Part shown: piece by piece, positions 8,075 to 16,715 of the stretch | How positions within the stretch are numbered: position 1 is the first letter of the stretch | Layout of the letters: each line of letters opens with the position of its first letter | Assembly (NCBI GenBank): GCA_022511125.1 | Contig: JAFLSD010000006.1 | Span: 1-64,000 of the forward strand | Source: Paramuribaculum sp. | GTDB lineage: Bacteria; Bacteroidota; Bacteroidia; Bacteroidales; Muribaculaceae | Length of the DNA: 64,000 bases | Direction: 5' to 3' | Program-made: the position numbers and the translations under genes | Notes under the pieces: model-generated | Told to the model about the DNA's origin: nothing | What the model saw: the letters and a program-made list of their open reading frames with translations, nothing else | The model's database searches: none

Positions 8075-8106
8075 ATAATTAAAAGGGAGCCTCGAGCAGC
8101 TCCCTT
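8075..8106 (-). terminator. Hairpin (terminator or attenuator) between acpP and fabF
   Basis: Perfect 8-bp stem AAGGGAGC/GCTCCCTT (arms 8099-8106 and 8083-8090 read on the minus strand), then TTTTAATT. It should end much of the acpP transcript and so keep ACP more abundant than FabF. Confidence 0.6.
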
Positions 8107-8131
8107 GTCAGTTCAGACGTAAAAGAGCGAA

Positions 8132-8371
8132 TTATTTGCCCTCTTCAGCTTCAATGTAAGCGATGGCATCGCCCACAGTCTGTATGCTCTGAGCTTTTTC
8201 GTCAGGGATGTTGATGTTGAATTCTTTTTCAAATTCCATGATCAGCTCTACAGTGTCAAGGCTGTCAGCGCCAAGATCCTGGGTGAAATTAGCTGTTTCT
8301 TTAACTTCGTTTTCATCTACGCCGAGTTTGTCGACGATAATAGCTTTAACACGAGATGCAATTTCAGACAT
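8132..8371 (-). CDS. acpP: Acyl carrier protein
   Basis: This 79-residue acidic protein carries growing acyl chains on 4'-phosphopantetheine attached to S37 in the [10 protein letters not shown] motif. A longer reading frame starts at 8422, but its first 17 residues run through a TACTTTGC promoter-like box and lack family similarity. The ATG at 8371 gives the canonical start MSEIASRVK. fabF follows downstream on the same strand behind an attenuator-like hairpin. Confidence 0.97.
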   Translation of the reverse strand: MSEIASRVKAIIVDKLGVDENEVKETANFTQDLGADSLDTVELIMEFEKEFNINIPDEKAQSIQTVGDAIAYIEAEEGK

Positions 8372-8477
8372 TGTTTTCGTTTTTAAATTAATAAATTCAA
8401 TTCGCGGTGCAAAGTAAGTCATTAAAATTTACTTATGAAAACATTTTAACAACATTCTTTTGCTTTATTTTCTTTTT

Positions 8478-10025
8478 TTAAGATTTGGCTTCGTCGGAAT
8501 TAGGGTTAATTTTTTCAATTGCGCGACGCAAACGCCTGATAGTCTCCTCTTTTCCAATAAGTTCGGTGATATCGAACATGTGCGGACCCTTGCATTCGCC
8601 CACAACCGAAAGACGGAATGCATTCATAACGTTTCCGAGATGATAGCCTTTAGCTTCTATCCACCCAAGCACAACAGGTTCGGCATCAGCACTTTTCCAG
8701 CTTTCCATGCCTTCAAGCACGGCGATAAGTTCCTCCATTACGGCCGGCATTTCCGGCGACCACCGCTTTCTGACGGCCTTAGGATCATATTCTTCAGGGG
8801 CGACGAAGAAGTATCGACCTTGCTCCCAGAGATCCTTTACAAAATTAATGCGTCCTTTGAGCAATGCTGCCACGCCGGCAAGATATTTATCGGAGAACGA
8901 CGAGGAATCGCCGATATTCGATTCGAGAACTGGCCGGAAAAGAGAGGCAAGTTCCTGATCGGTAGTGTTCTGTAGATATTTATGATTGAACCATTTTCCT
9001 TTCTCGAAATCGAATCTGGCTCCGGAACGCGAACAATGATCGAGAGAGAATTTGGCTATCAGGGTATCCATATCCATTATCTCCTCATTGTCGCCTGGAT
9101 TCCATCCGAGCAGAGCAAGGAAATTGACTACCGCCTCGGGCAGATATCCGCTTTCGCGATAGCCTGAAGATACGGCCCCGGTCTTAGGATCAGTCCATTC
9201 CAGTGGGAAGACGGGGAAACCGAGACGGTCGCCGTCGCGTTTGCTGAGCTTGCCTTTGCCGTCGGGCTTAAGCAGAAGGGGCAGATGGACAAACTCGGGA
9301 GCTTTCCATCCGAAGGCTTCATAAAGCAGCACGTGTAGAGGGGCAGACGGAAGCCATTCTTCTCCTCGAATCACATGGGTAACTTTCATCAGATGGTCGT
9401 CGACAATGTTTGCCAGATGATAAGTCGGCAGATCGTCGGCACTCTTATAGAGAACTTTGTCGTCGAGGATTATGGAATTTACAGTGACTTTTCCACGGAT
9501 GCGGTCGTTTACTTCAATATCACGACCGGGTTCGATGAGAAATCTCACCACATAGTTTGTGCCTTCGTCAAGGAGTCTTTTCACTTCTTTGGGCGGCAGA
9601 GAGAGGGAATTGCGCATCCCCATACGTGTCGAAGCATCATACTGGAAATTGGGAGTTGCGGCTCGTGCAGCTTCAAGTTCCCCGGGTGTATCGAAAGCTA
9701 TATATGCTTTTCCTTCGTCAAGAAGCCTACGCATATATTTTCTGTAGATGTCGCGCCGTTCGCTCTGTTTATAAGGCCCGAAATCACCACCTTCCCGCAC
9801 TCCTTCGTCGATCTTTATCCCGAGCCATGCGAGAGCTTCATTAATGTATTCTTCGGCTCCGGGCACGAAACGTTGCGAATCGGTATCTTCTATACGGAGT
9901 ATCATTTCTCCTCCGTTCTGCCGTGCGAAAAGATAGTTGTAAAGGGCAGTACGTACGCCTCCGATGTGAAGCGGTCCGGTAGGCGACGGTGCGAAACGCA
10001 CTCTTACTTTATTTTTATTTTCCAT
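8478..10025 (-). CDS. gltX: Glutamyl-tRNA synthetase
   Basis: This 515-residue class I aminoacyl-tRNA synthetase charges tRNA-Glu. The HIGH motif appears as HIGG at residues 20-23 in [12 protein letters not shown]. The KMSKS loop appears as KLSKRDGD about 260 residues later. The C-terminal anticodon-binding region is present. The ATG at 10025 is preferred over an in-frame start at 10073, because the latter lies at the -7 box TAATTTTG (10071-10078) and adds a basic tail foreign to the family. The ROK kinase gene lies upstream on the same strand but is separated by a hairpin and this promoter. Confidence 0.96.
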   Translation of the reverse strand: MENKNKVRVRFAPSPTGPLHIGGVRTALYNYLFARQNGGEMILRIEDTDSQRFVPGAEEYINEALAWLGIKIDEGVREGGDFGPYKQSERRDIYRKYMRRLLDEGKAYIAFDTPGELEAARAATPNFQYDASTRMGMRNSLSLPPKEVKRLLDEGTNYVVRFLIEPGRDIEVNDRIRGKVTVNSIILDDKVLYKSADDLPTYHLANIVDDHLMKVTHVIRGEEWLPSAPLHVLLYEAFGWKAPEFVHLPLLLKPDGKGKLSKRDGDRLGFPVFPLEWTDPKTGAVSSGYRESGYLPEAVVNFLALLGWNPGDNEEIMDMDTLIAKFSLDHCSRSGARFDFEKGKWFNHKYLQNTTDQELASLFRPVLESNIGDSSSFSDKYLAGVAALLKGRINFVKDLWEQGRYFFVAPEEYDPKAVRKRWSPEMPAVMEELIAVLEGMESWKSADAEPVVLGWIEAKGYHLGNVMNAFRLSVVGECKGPHMFDITELIGKEETIRRLRRAIEKINPNSDEAKS

Positions 10026-10070
10026 TTTAGAAATTGTTTTCCGTTTTTTGAACTTTCTATATTTCAGCTG

Positions 10071-10078
10071 CAAAATTA
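10071..10078 (-). promoter_or_regulatory. -7 box of gltX
   Basis: TAATTTTG on the minus strand. Transcription would start near 10064, giving a leader of about 40 nt before the ATG at 10025. Confidence 0.6.
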
Positions 10079-10113
10079 ATCAATTCCACAGTTAGAAACA
10101 AGGATAATGAAGA

Positions 10114-10138
10114 CGGCCGAATCATCACGATTCAGCCG
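10114..10138 (-). terminator. Hairpin after the ROK kinase gene
   Basis: Ten-bp stem with one mismatch around a 5-nt loop (CGGCTGAATC / GATTCGGCCG on the minus strand), about 90 nt after the stop. The following sequence is only moderately T-rich, so termination efficiency is uncertain. Confidence 0.45.
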
Positions 10139-10227
10139 CCGGATACTCTATTAACTATTAACCTTTATGATAAATTTCTTGAGAGTTTGATTATAATTTC
10201 CTCTCCCAAATCATGAAAATCTACTTT

Positions 10228-11244
10228 TTAGGCCTGCGGAGCCGCTTGCACGCTCGACGGATGGTCGGCGACGTTTCTTGGCTTCGCTTCCCAGCCTAAC
10301 GCGCTTGCTCCGAGAACGGCAGCGTCGGCTTCCTTGAGTTCAGACAGAAGCACTTTCACTTTGCCTTTGTAGATGCTTAGCATATTGCGTTCCATCGACT
10401 CTACGAGCGGTTTCATCAAGAGGGGTCCGCTCTTAGCAAGCCCACCGAAAAGAACGAATGCTTCCGGCGAGGAGAATGCAGTGAAATCGGCCAACGCTTC
10501 ACCTAATATCTTGCCGGTATATTCAAAAATGTCCTTGGCTACCTTATCGCCATTCATCGCTGCGTCGTAAACGTCTTTTGACGTGATGGCGTCGACGGGA
10601 ATGTCGCGCAGCATCGACGGCTCAGTGCGTATTTCGAGGAATTCGCGGGCAGTGCGTGACACGCCAGTCGCAGAGCAATAAGTTTCGAGACAGCCTGCGC
10701 GACCGCATCCGCAAAGGCGACCGTTGTTTCTCTTCACTATAACGTGGCCAAGTTCACCGGCAAAACCGTCATGGCCGTAAACGAGCTGACCGTTTATCAC
10801 AATGCCGCTACCAACACCCGTTCCGAGTGTTATCATTATAAAATCTTTCAGACCGCGTGCCGCGCCGTAGGTCATTTCGCCGATAGCTGCAGCATTGGCA
10901 TCGTTGGTAATAGCCACGGGTATGCCGAATTTTTCCTCAAGCAGTTGTGCGAAAGGCACGGGAGTGGGCCACGGCAGATTAACTCCGTCCTCAATCATAC
11001 CAGTAAAATAGTTGGCGTTAGGTGCTCCGACTCCAATTCCGAAAATTTTTCCTTCGGCATCGATACTACGCACTATACGCATAGTTTCGTTATACAGTTC
11101 GTCGATATAATCGTTAATATCGTTGTGTTTGCGGGTTTTGATAGAGTCGCTTGCGAGCACTACACCGCGTGCGTCAACTACGCCGAATACGGTATTGGTA
11201 CCGCCCATGTCGATACCGATAACATAAGGTTTGCTGTTTAACAT
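10228..11244 (-). CDS. ROK family sugar kinase (probable glucokinase)
   Basis: This 338-residue cytoplasmic protein has the ASKHA ATP-binding motif GIDMGGTNT at 10-18, the catalytic aspartate D115 in TNDANAA, GELGH at 163-167 and the ROK zinc signature CxCGxxGCxE (C178, C180, C185, E187). No N-terminal helix-turn-helix is present, so it is a kinase rather than a ROK repressor. Glucokinase is the most common activity for this form in Bacteroidales; N-acyl-hexosamine kinases look similar. The short Ala/Pro/Gln-rich C-terminus is not conserved in the family. Confidence 0.88.
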   Translation of the reverse strand: MLNSKPYVIGIDMGGTNTVFGVVDARGVVLASDSIKTRKHNDINDYIDELYNETMRIVRSIDAEGKIFGIGVGAPNANYFTGMIEDGVNLPWPTPVPFAQLLEEKFGIPVAITNDANAAAIGEMTYGAARGLKDFIMITLGTGVGSGIVINGQLVYGHDGFAGELGHVIVKRNNGRLCGCGRAGCLETYCSATGVSRTAREFLEIRTEPSMLRDIPVDAITSKDVYDAAMNGDKVAKDIFEYTGKILGEALADFTAFSSPEAFVLFGGLAKSGPLLMKPLVESMERNMLSIYKGKVKVLLSELKEADAAVLGASALGWEAKPRNVADHPSSVQAAPQA

Positions 11245-11305
11245 TGGTTTTTATAATTTAAGGTTATAATTTTCATTCTAAACTTAAGAGTTTGTCAGAA
11301 CATTG

Positions 11306-11313
11306 CAAAGATA
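11306..11313 (-). promoter_or_regulatory. -7 box of the ROK kinase gene
   Basis: TATCTTTG on the minus strand, about 60 nt upstream of the ATG at 11244. No clear -33 element. Confidence 0.5.
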
Positions 11314-11416
11314 AAAGTTTTTTTTTGTATCAGCTAATTTTAAAGAGTGTTTCTGTTAATTTTCCAATTAAAATGTGGCTTCCAAGGTTGAATTTTGGTT
11401 TTGGGAAAAGCTGAAA

Positions 11417-11448
11417 ATTGCAGATTCCGCCTATTTTTCGTAACTTTG
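11417..11448 (+). promoter_or_regulatory. Promoter of the clostripain-like gene, nearly abutting its ATG
   Basis: ATTG at 11417-11420, a 20-bp spacer and TAACTTTG at 11441-11448. The ATG is at 11456, only 7 nt after the box, so the transcript should be leaderless or nearly so. Confidence 0.65.
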
Positions 11449-11455
11449 CAAAGAT

Positions 11456-12658
11456 ATGAAAACACTAAAGAAATACACTTTTATCTTATTAGCCGCCTTT
11501 CTGACAACGTTCGGCATGGCGAGCTGTTCCGACGAACCGGAGCCCCCGGAGCCCGAGGAACCCACTCACCGCACTCTGATAATCTATATGGCTGCGGACA
11601 ATTCGTTGCTATCGGCAAGCAGAGAAAATCTGAAAGACATAAAAACTGCGGTCAGCAAAGGTGCGTTGCAAGGGGGAAGAATAATTCTTTTCTACGACTA
11701 CTCGGCCACGGAAGCGCCTTATCTTGCAGAGATCACTGAAGAGACGGGCGATTTTGTGAAAATTAAAGAATATGATGGCCAGGTGTCGTGTCTTGACCGT
11801 GACAGGATGAACGAGGTCATTAAAGACGCTATGAGAGCCGCTCCCGCGGAAGAATACGGGCTGATTTTATGGAGTCATGGCACAGGATGGATAAACGAAT
11901 CGGATTCAAGAAGCTCGTCGGCGAGCAGTCGTGCAGCTACCGACGGCCTGATCAATCCATATTCGTTCGGCCACGATATCAACCCCGTTTCCACAAAGAT
12001 GAGCATCACATCCCTCGCAAGCGCACTGGAGGATTTCCATTTCAAATTCATCTATTTCGACTGTTGCTTCATGGCGACGATAGAAACCATCTACGAACTG
12101 CGGAATACAGCCGATTATATTATCGGGTCGCCTACTGAATTACCTGTCGAAGGTATGCCCTATCTTACCAATATACCACAGATGATGGCCAAGGAACTTC
12201 AGCCGGCAACTATTGCCAAGAATACGCTTGATTATTACCTTTCGGGACAAGCAAGCTATCCATGGTGCACGATCACTGCTATCGACACGTCGGCGGCCGA
12301 AGATGTAGCTGCAGCAACTAAAGCAATCATGGAAACCGGAGCATTAAACTCTGCCAACTATGTCCCGCTCCCTTATTACCGTTCTTCCGTTCCGTCCTAT
12401 ACTTGGGATTTTGCAGATATCATAAACAATCTGAACGTAGACGACGATGCGAAGAATTTATGGAAAAGGCCTTGGCAACGGCTTATAATCTATTACGGTC
12501 ATACAGACATCTGTTATTTCGTACCAATGGCAGGAACGGCCGGATTAGGCTCGTTCTACTATTCCGACAACACGGTGCAATGGGCTAAGGAATATGGTTA
12601 CGACTCATTGTCGTGGTGGCGCGATGTGGTCAGCTTCAATCCTTCTATCAATCTGTAA
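11456..12658 (+). CDS. Clostripain-family (C11) cysteine peptidase, lipoprotein
   Basis: This 400-residue protein has a type II signal peptide with lipobox cysteine C24 (GMASC), so it is probably surface or periplasmic. The C11 catalytic dyad is visible: H141 in LWSHGTGW and a cysteine in FDCCFMA (C203 or C204). The caspase-like core starts at IIYMAADNS. Family members cleave after arginine or lysine; PmC11 and fragipain are relatives. Fragipain-type enzymes activate toxins in Bacteroides fragilis, but the substrate here is unknown. The promoter lies 7 nt from the ATG. The MscS gene follows after 26 nt, so the two are probably co-transcribed. Confidence 0.87.
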   Translation: MKTLKKYTFILLAAFLTTFGMASCSDEPEPPEPEEPTHRTLIIYMAADNSLLSASRENLKDIKTAVSKGALQGGRIILFYDYSATEAPYLAEITEETGDFVKIKEYDGQVSCLDRDRMNEVIKDAMRAAPAEEYGLILWSHGTGWINESDSRSSSASSRAATDGLINPYSFGHDINPVSTKMSITSLASALEDFHFKFIYFDCCFMATIETIYELRNTADYIIGSPTELPVEGMPYLTNIPQMMAKELQPATIAKNTLDYYLSGQASYPWCTITAIDTSAAEDVAAATKAIMETGALNSANYVPLPYYRSSVPSYTWDFADIINNLNVDDDAKNLWKRPWQRLIIYYGHTDICYFVPMAGTAGLGSFYYSDNTVQWAKEYGYDSLSWWRDVVSFNPSINL

Positions 12659-12684
12659 CTCCAACAAATCATTTCGAAAGCGCG

Positions 12685-13782
12685 ATGTTATTAACCCAGG
12701 CGGAACTGTTAGGCATCAACTCTGAATCAGTGGATTCAATTTCGGCTTCGCATCAGGAAAAGTTGGAACTACTCAAATCGATGTCGTTCAACGATCTTGT
12801 CAATAAGGTGGCGAATGATGCGGTGGAATTCGCCATCCATCTTTTCATAGCCATCTTGGTGTTCTATGCGGGGAAATTCATAATCAAGCGCCTTTACAAT
12901 CTCACTGCTTCGATTTTGGCGAAGAAAGGGGCAGAGAAGTCACTGAGCACTTTCATTCTGTCATTGGTGAAAATTGTGCTCTACTTCCTACTGATTGTAA
13001 CCGTTATCGGCATACTCGGAATCAATACCAGTTCTTTCATAGCGATATTCGCGTCGGTCGGTGTCGCTATCGGCATGGCATTAAGCGGTACGCTGCAAAA
13101 TTTCGCGGGAGGAGTTCTTATACTCCTTCTTAAGCCCTATAAAATCGGTGATTACATCGAGGCACAAGGTTTTGCCGGCACGGTGACAGAAATCCAGATA
13201 TTCTCCACCATCATCTGTACATACGATAACAAATCGATACTTATTCCCAACGGCGGTTTGTCAACCGGAAGCATCAATAACTGGTCGAAACAAGAATTCA
13301 GACGAGTGCAATGGGATGTGGGCATCTCTTACGGCGACGATTTCGCAGTGGCGCGACAGGCTATCCTCGACATTCTGTCGAAAGAGCCATTAATCGTTCT
13401 GCCTGAAGAGGACTCCGCGCCTGAAAACGACTGCGTTGGAGAAGATTGTCCGGAAGTCGAGGAGGTGAAGCCGGACAACGGACAAAAAGGCACAAGTTGG
13501 CTGGGACGGCTTTTTTTCAGACATCGTCAGCGCTTAAAGGAACGCGAGGAGCGTCAGGCAGCAGCATTAGAGGAACTCAAGTTGAGACCGGTAGCGAATC
13601 CGAGCGTCAATCTTATGGAATTGGGCGACAGTAGCGTCAACTTAGTGGTAAGGGCATGGGTGCGGTCGGCCGATTATTGGGTAGTTTATTTCAATATACT
13701 TGAGGCCATTTATACCGAACTGCCGAAGAGCGGCGTTTCCTTCCCCTTCCCGCAAATGGATGTCCACCTGTCTCAGGCATAA
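12685..13782 (+). CDS. mscS: MscS-family mechanosensitive ion channel with a long C-domain insertion
   Basis: This 365-residue inner-membrane channel would relieve turgor during hypo-osmotic shock. TM1 lies at about 48-68, TM2 at 88-110 and the glycine/alanine-rich pore helix TM3 in ASVGVAIGMALSGTLQNFAGG. The beta domain follows (IGDYIEAQGFAGTVTEI, IPNGGLSTGSINNWS). The ATG at 12685 is chosen because upstream in-frame residues lie inside the preceding gene. An acidic-then-basic insertion of roughly 60-70 residues (PEEDSAPEND to about LEELKLRP) splits the C-terminal alpha/beta domain, including a CVGEDC pair and a charged helix. The insertion is unusual for the family. Confidence 0.88.
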   Translation: MLLTQAELLGINSESVDSISASHQEKLELLKSMSFNDLVNKVANDAVEFAIHLFIAILVFYAGKFIIKRLYNLTASILAKKGAEKSLSTFILSLVKIVLYFLLIVTVIGILGINTSSFIAIFASVGVAIGMALSGTLQNFAGGVLILLLKPYKIGDYIEAQGFAGTVTEIQIFSTIICTYDNKSILIPNGGLSTGSINNWSKQEFRRVQWDVGISYGDDFAVARQAILDILSKEPLIVLPEEDSAPENDCVGEDCPEVEEVKPDNGQKGTSWLGRLFFRHRQRLKEREERQAAALEELKLRPVANPSVNLMELGDSSVNLVVRAWVRSADYWVVYFNILEAIYTELPKSGVSFPFPQMDVHLSQA

Positions 13783-13902
13783 ACACTATTGAACGTTTAT
13801 AGCATCGTATTCGATACCGACCATAATTTCTACCATTTATATTAACAAATTTATGTATTGATTATAAGCATTAGTTTAATTTATAGTGTCTATAACAAAA
13901 AT

Positions 13903-13935
13903 GATGGTGGGATATAAGATTTATATTCCACCATC
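13903..13935 (-). terminator. Terminator between convergent mscS and the VWA/TerB operon
   Basis: GATGGTGG / CCACCATC arms at 13903-13910 and 13928-13935, extended by ATATA pairing. On the minus strand the hairpin is followed by ATTTTTG, so it mainly serves the leftward operon; on the plus strand it may also stop mscS transcripts. Confidence 0.6.
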
Positions 13936-13954
13936 TGTATCTTAATTCTATGGC

Positions 13955-14818
13955 TTAATTGTTTGTAAAGAAATTCTGAATTGGAGTTGTATTATTACCA
14001 GGAGCATCAGTTTTAAGAATTTTGTATTTTTTTATTTCCATATTATCAAACCATTCGGATAATAATTTTTGTTGATCAACAAATTGATTTTCAGGATAGG
14101 GATCTACTTCCAAAAAGAGGACTTCTAAATCGGATAATTTTTTATTTATCTCGGTTATACTCTTCTGTCCAGCCGAAATGGTTGCACTTGTCATTCCTGG
14201 ATATGTTCCCCCCGCATTTTTTTTCCATGTTGGTTGATAATAAATATAACCATCTGATATAATAACCAAAATATTTCGGTATCCTTCTTTAATACAGTAA
14301 TCCTCTACCCTTGTATCAAAAAAACCCCAAATATCACTACCTATCCAATGCTTGTCTTCAAGTGCTTTTGAATAAAGTTGTTTTAAAGCTTTATTATAAT
14401 TAATTTTTAAGTTGTCTCTTGCTTCTCGCTTTTCTTTAGAAGTCTTTAAATCAGAAAATCTCAAATCCAGAAGATTAGTTATCTCAGAGATATTTTCGAT
14501 TTTCGGAGTAGGATAGAAGAAAACCTTAATTTGTCCTTTACGTTCAGGGAGCTTACCTTTTCTATTAAAATCTTCAATAAACTCATCTACAATTTGATTT
14601 ATTATTATTGAATCTTTTTTATCCTGATTCATTCCAGCTGTTTGTTTTGTTATTCTATCTGATAGATCTATCAATATGGAGATATTATAATCAGGATTAT
14701 CGATTTCTTTTGTTGATGTTTTGTCTTTACCACTCTTTTGTTCTTTAGATGATCCTCCACAACTGAATAATGTCAGAGTCAAAACAATCATTGTTATAAT
14801 ATAACTTATTTTTTTCAT
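13955..14818 (-). CDS. VWA-like lipoprotein, last gene of the TerB-like operon
   Basis: This 287-residue protein has a lipoprotein signal with C20 (TLFSCGG). From about residue 44 it resembles a von Willebrand A domain: the strand YNISILIDLSDR (51-55) has the position of a MIDAS DxSxS motif but reads D-L-S-D-R. A later strand NILVIISDGYIYY has the D-G turn typical of the fold. The degenerate MIDAS means metal-dependent ligand binding is uncertain. It lies 15 nt downstream of the four-TM gene in an operon with a TerB-like protein. Base composition is clearly AT-richer than the housekeeping neighbours. Exact function is unknown. Confidence 0.6.
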   Translation of the reverse strand: MKKISYIITMIVLTLTLFSCGGSSKEQKSGKDKTSTKEIDNPDYNISILIDLSDRITKQTAGMNQDKKDSIIINQIVDEFIEDFNRKGKLPERKGQIKVFFYPTPKIENISEITNLLDLRFSDLKTSKEKREARDNLKINYNKALKQLYSKALEDKHWIGSDIWGFFDTRVEDYCIKEGYRNILVIISDGYIYYQPTWKKNAGGTYPGMTSATISAGQKSITEINKKLSDLEVLFLEVDPYPENQFVDQQKLLSEWFDNMEIKKYKILKTDAPGNNTTPIQNFFTNN

Positions 14819-14833
14819 ATCTTTAAATTTAAT

Positions 14834-16030
14834 TTAACCGAGTGACTTACAGAAATTTTCATAAATACGTTGAGCTTCAGATAAATTGTCTTTTTGTCCA
14901 ATTAAAGGCATAATTGTTACCCATCCGTTAAAAAATTGACTAAGTGAGTTTTTAATTCTATTTAAATCTACAAGCGTTTCACCGTTATCAATAGATCGTT
15001 GTAGCGCTAAGATTTTTTCTGTCTGTTTTGCAATGTCATTTTCTAAATCTGTAATTTGTTGATGATTAGTTTCAAGTTTCTGTTTTTTATCTTCTATTTG
15101 ATCGTTTATTTTCTTTAAAGCTGTTGCATTGGAGGTCATATTTGAGTATGAGTCCATTGTAAAATCAAATACCATTCCCCATATTACATAGGCTATAAAT
15201 CCAGCAAAAATAATTATCCAAAATCCAGGTTCAGTAAAAGCAAGTTTAAATGAATATGGATCCATTTCATATGGCGATTGGAGAGCTAAATAATTATATA
15301 CTTTTTCCGATATTTCATATGCTATTATTGAATCAAAAATAAACGTAATGAGATACAGCGCTCCAATTTTAAGATATTTCACGACTCCATTTTGTTGTGA
15401 GAATTGATGTATAATAAAACCGAGTCCAAGAAACACCACGGGCAGCAAAAATATTAATAACACAGAAAGGAAACCTTGATCAAATGCATCCCTTATTGCA
15501 TAAGGATAGAATATTGTATTTGTACTTTCATCAAAAGTATTTTGCGTCCTAAAAAAAGCACTAAATGATGCCGAACAATAAAAAACAAAGAGATATATGG
15601 CTAAGGCTATACAAATGAACAGGCCAATAAAAAAATGTATTCTCGCCACCTGTTTTTCATTAGTTTCACCTTTAATATCATTCTTTTGCTGTTTTAATTC
15701 TTCTATCAAGTCGGCAAGTCTATCATTTTGATGGAGCAGAGCTTCTTTATTGTTATGGGAAATCTGTCGGTCTGCTTCAAGTTGGCTTAATTCATTTTCT
15801 TTTTGTTTCTTCAATCTATTTTGCATTTGCTCATCTAACCCATGAGCATGTTTCTCTTGTGTATAGATTGACTGTAGTGAAGTTGCTAGAGCTGCATTAG
15901 TAGCACCTGACGCTCCTGCCCATCTACAGCCCCACTCTGTGAACGTTTCGTCTGCTAACCTTACATCAGTGGGCGACGCTGATTTAGTAATAGGCCTATT
16001 AGTCGAAAATAGATTAGATATCATATTCAT
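14834..16030 (-). CDS. Four-TM membrane protein with N- and C-terminal coiled coils
   Basis: I do not recognise this 398-residue protein. The N-terminal 45 residues are Ala/Gly/Ser-rich. A charged Gln/Glu/Lys coiled coil spans about 55-128. Four hydrophobic segments follow at about 130-152, 186-208, 219-240 and 269-290, then a second coiled coil at about 302-350. The architecture suggests a membrane-anchored oligomer with large cytoplasmic helices. Its ATG overlaps the stop of the TerB-like gene by 4 nt, so the two are translationally coupled. AT-rich. Confidence 0.65.
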   Translation of the reverse strand: MNMISNLFSTNRPITKSASPTDVRLADETFTEWGCRWAGASGATNAALATSLQSIYTQEKHAHGLDEQMQNRLKKQKENELSQLEADRQISHNNKEALLHQNDRLADLIEELKQQKNDIKGETNEKQVARIHFFIGLFICIALAIYLFVFYCSASFSAFFRTQNTFDESTNTIFYPYAIRDAFDQGFLSVLLIFLLPVVFLGLGFIIHQFSQQNGVVKYLKIGALYLITFIFDSIIAYEISEKVYNYLALQSPYEMDPYSFKLAFTEPGFWIIIFAGFIAYVIWGMVFDFTMDSYSNMTSNATALKKINDQIEDKKQKLETNHQQITDLENDIAKQTEKILALQRSIDNGETLVDLNRIKNSLSQFFNGWVTIMPLIGQKDNLSEAQRIYENFCKSLG

Positions 16031-16416
16031 AATGATTTAATTATTTCCTTGGGAGATATATTAGCTTTTGCTTTTTCTAAAAGAAGATCAATTATAGCGT
16101 CTGCATTTTCTTCCAAAAAGTCAAAAGCTATAACATATTTTTTTAAGAGATATCTTTCTTCAGGTTGAATGACACGATCTGCATTTGCTATTAATGCAAG
16201 ATGATATAAAAACTGAACTCTTTCATCTATAGAATTTGGCTTTATAAATAAAGACCCATCAGTATTTACTATCACATCATTAATTTCTTCTTCAGAAAAA
16301 TTAAAAAATTCTCTTCCCACTCGATAAAGTTCAGCTTTTTCCTCATTAGCAATCTTTCCGTCGACTATCATCATTCGATACAGACTTAGAAAATGAGATT
16401 TAAGTATATCATTCAT
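16027..16416 (-). CDS. TerB-like (tellurite-resistance family) protein
   Basis: This 129-residue helical protein shows the duplicated TerB pattern: LYRMMIVDGKIANEEKAEL with D19 in the first half and LIANADRVIQPEER with D80 in the second. TerB-like domains bind divalent metal and occur in membrane-associated stress and surveillance complexes, usually with VWA proteins, membrane proteins or TerD paralogues. Here the partners are a four-TM coiled-coil protein (ATGA overlap) and a VWA-like lipoprotein. It is the first gene of the operon, with a leader of about 285 nt. No TerC, TerD or TerE is nearby, so this is not a canonical tellurite operon. Confidence 0.7.
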   Translation of the reverse strand: MNDILKSHFLSLYRMMIVDGKIANEEKAELYRVGREFFNFSEEEINDVIVNTDGSLFIKPNSIDERVQFLYHLALIANADRVIQPEERYLLKKYVIAFDFLEENADAIIDLLLEKAKANISPKEIIKSL

Positions 16417-16470
16417 AATAAAATTCAGTGTTTCTCATCCTCCATCGAAACAATTATATTAAAACGACAA

Positions 16471-16673
16471 GGGCGTGAGGACTGTATTCAGCTTATCCTA
16501 CAATCAGGCTTCTCGCATTGCCTACCTAATGGATAAGCAACAGTGCTCACGCCTTATGGATAATATTTGTCTCTTGACTCATATAATCCTGACGTGAGCG
16601 TTGTTGCCACCCCTCCTATTAGGCATTCAAATTTTGCGAGAATTTGATTGTAAGGAAGAGTTCAATAACGCTC
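16471..16673 (-). ncRNA. Candidate structured leader: two mirrored hairpins upstream of the TerB operon
   Basis: Hairpin A spans 16472-16553: a 14-nt outer stem with one mismatch (16472-16485 / 16540-16553), an inner 8-bp stem GCTTATCC/GGATAAGC (16491-16498 / 16531-16538) and AGGC/GCCT (16506-16509 / 16520-16523). Hairpin B spans 16596-16673: an 11-nt outer stem (16596-16606 / 16663-16673) and an inner 7-bp stem TCAAATT/AATTTGA (16627-16633 / 16641-16647). The loops of A and B contain the same GCGAG in opposite orientation. The complement of A aligns with B over CCTACAATCA, TTCTCGCA and TGCCT...TAAT. They lie between the -7 box at 16708-16715 and the first gene. Whether this is a riboregulator, an attenuator or a small mobile remnant is not settled. 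Confidence 0.5.
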
Positions 16674-16707
16674 TATTTATATATCTGAGACTTTATAAAT
16701 CTCGACA

Positions 16708-16715
16708 CAAAGATA
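16708..16715 (-). promoter_or_regulatory. -7 box of the TerB-like operon
   Basis: TATCTTTG on the minus strand. It would give a leader of about 285 nt containing both mirrored hairpins. No good -33 match. Confidence 0.5.

Noticed and set aside
9375-10079. Plus-strand ORF opposite gltX
   Set aside because: Antisense shadow of a conserved gene; starts and stops do not fit a promoter or neighbour.
13955-16416. Canonical tellurite-resistance operon
   Set aside because: Only a TerB-like protein is present; TerC, TerD/E and TerZ-type genes are missing.
16471-16673. Integron attC sites
   Set aside because: The outer arms resemble attC only loosely; the GTTRRRY/RYYYAAC core was not found and there is no integrase or cassette array.
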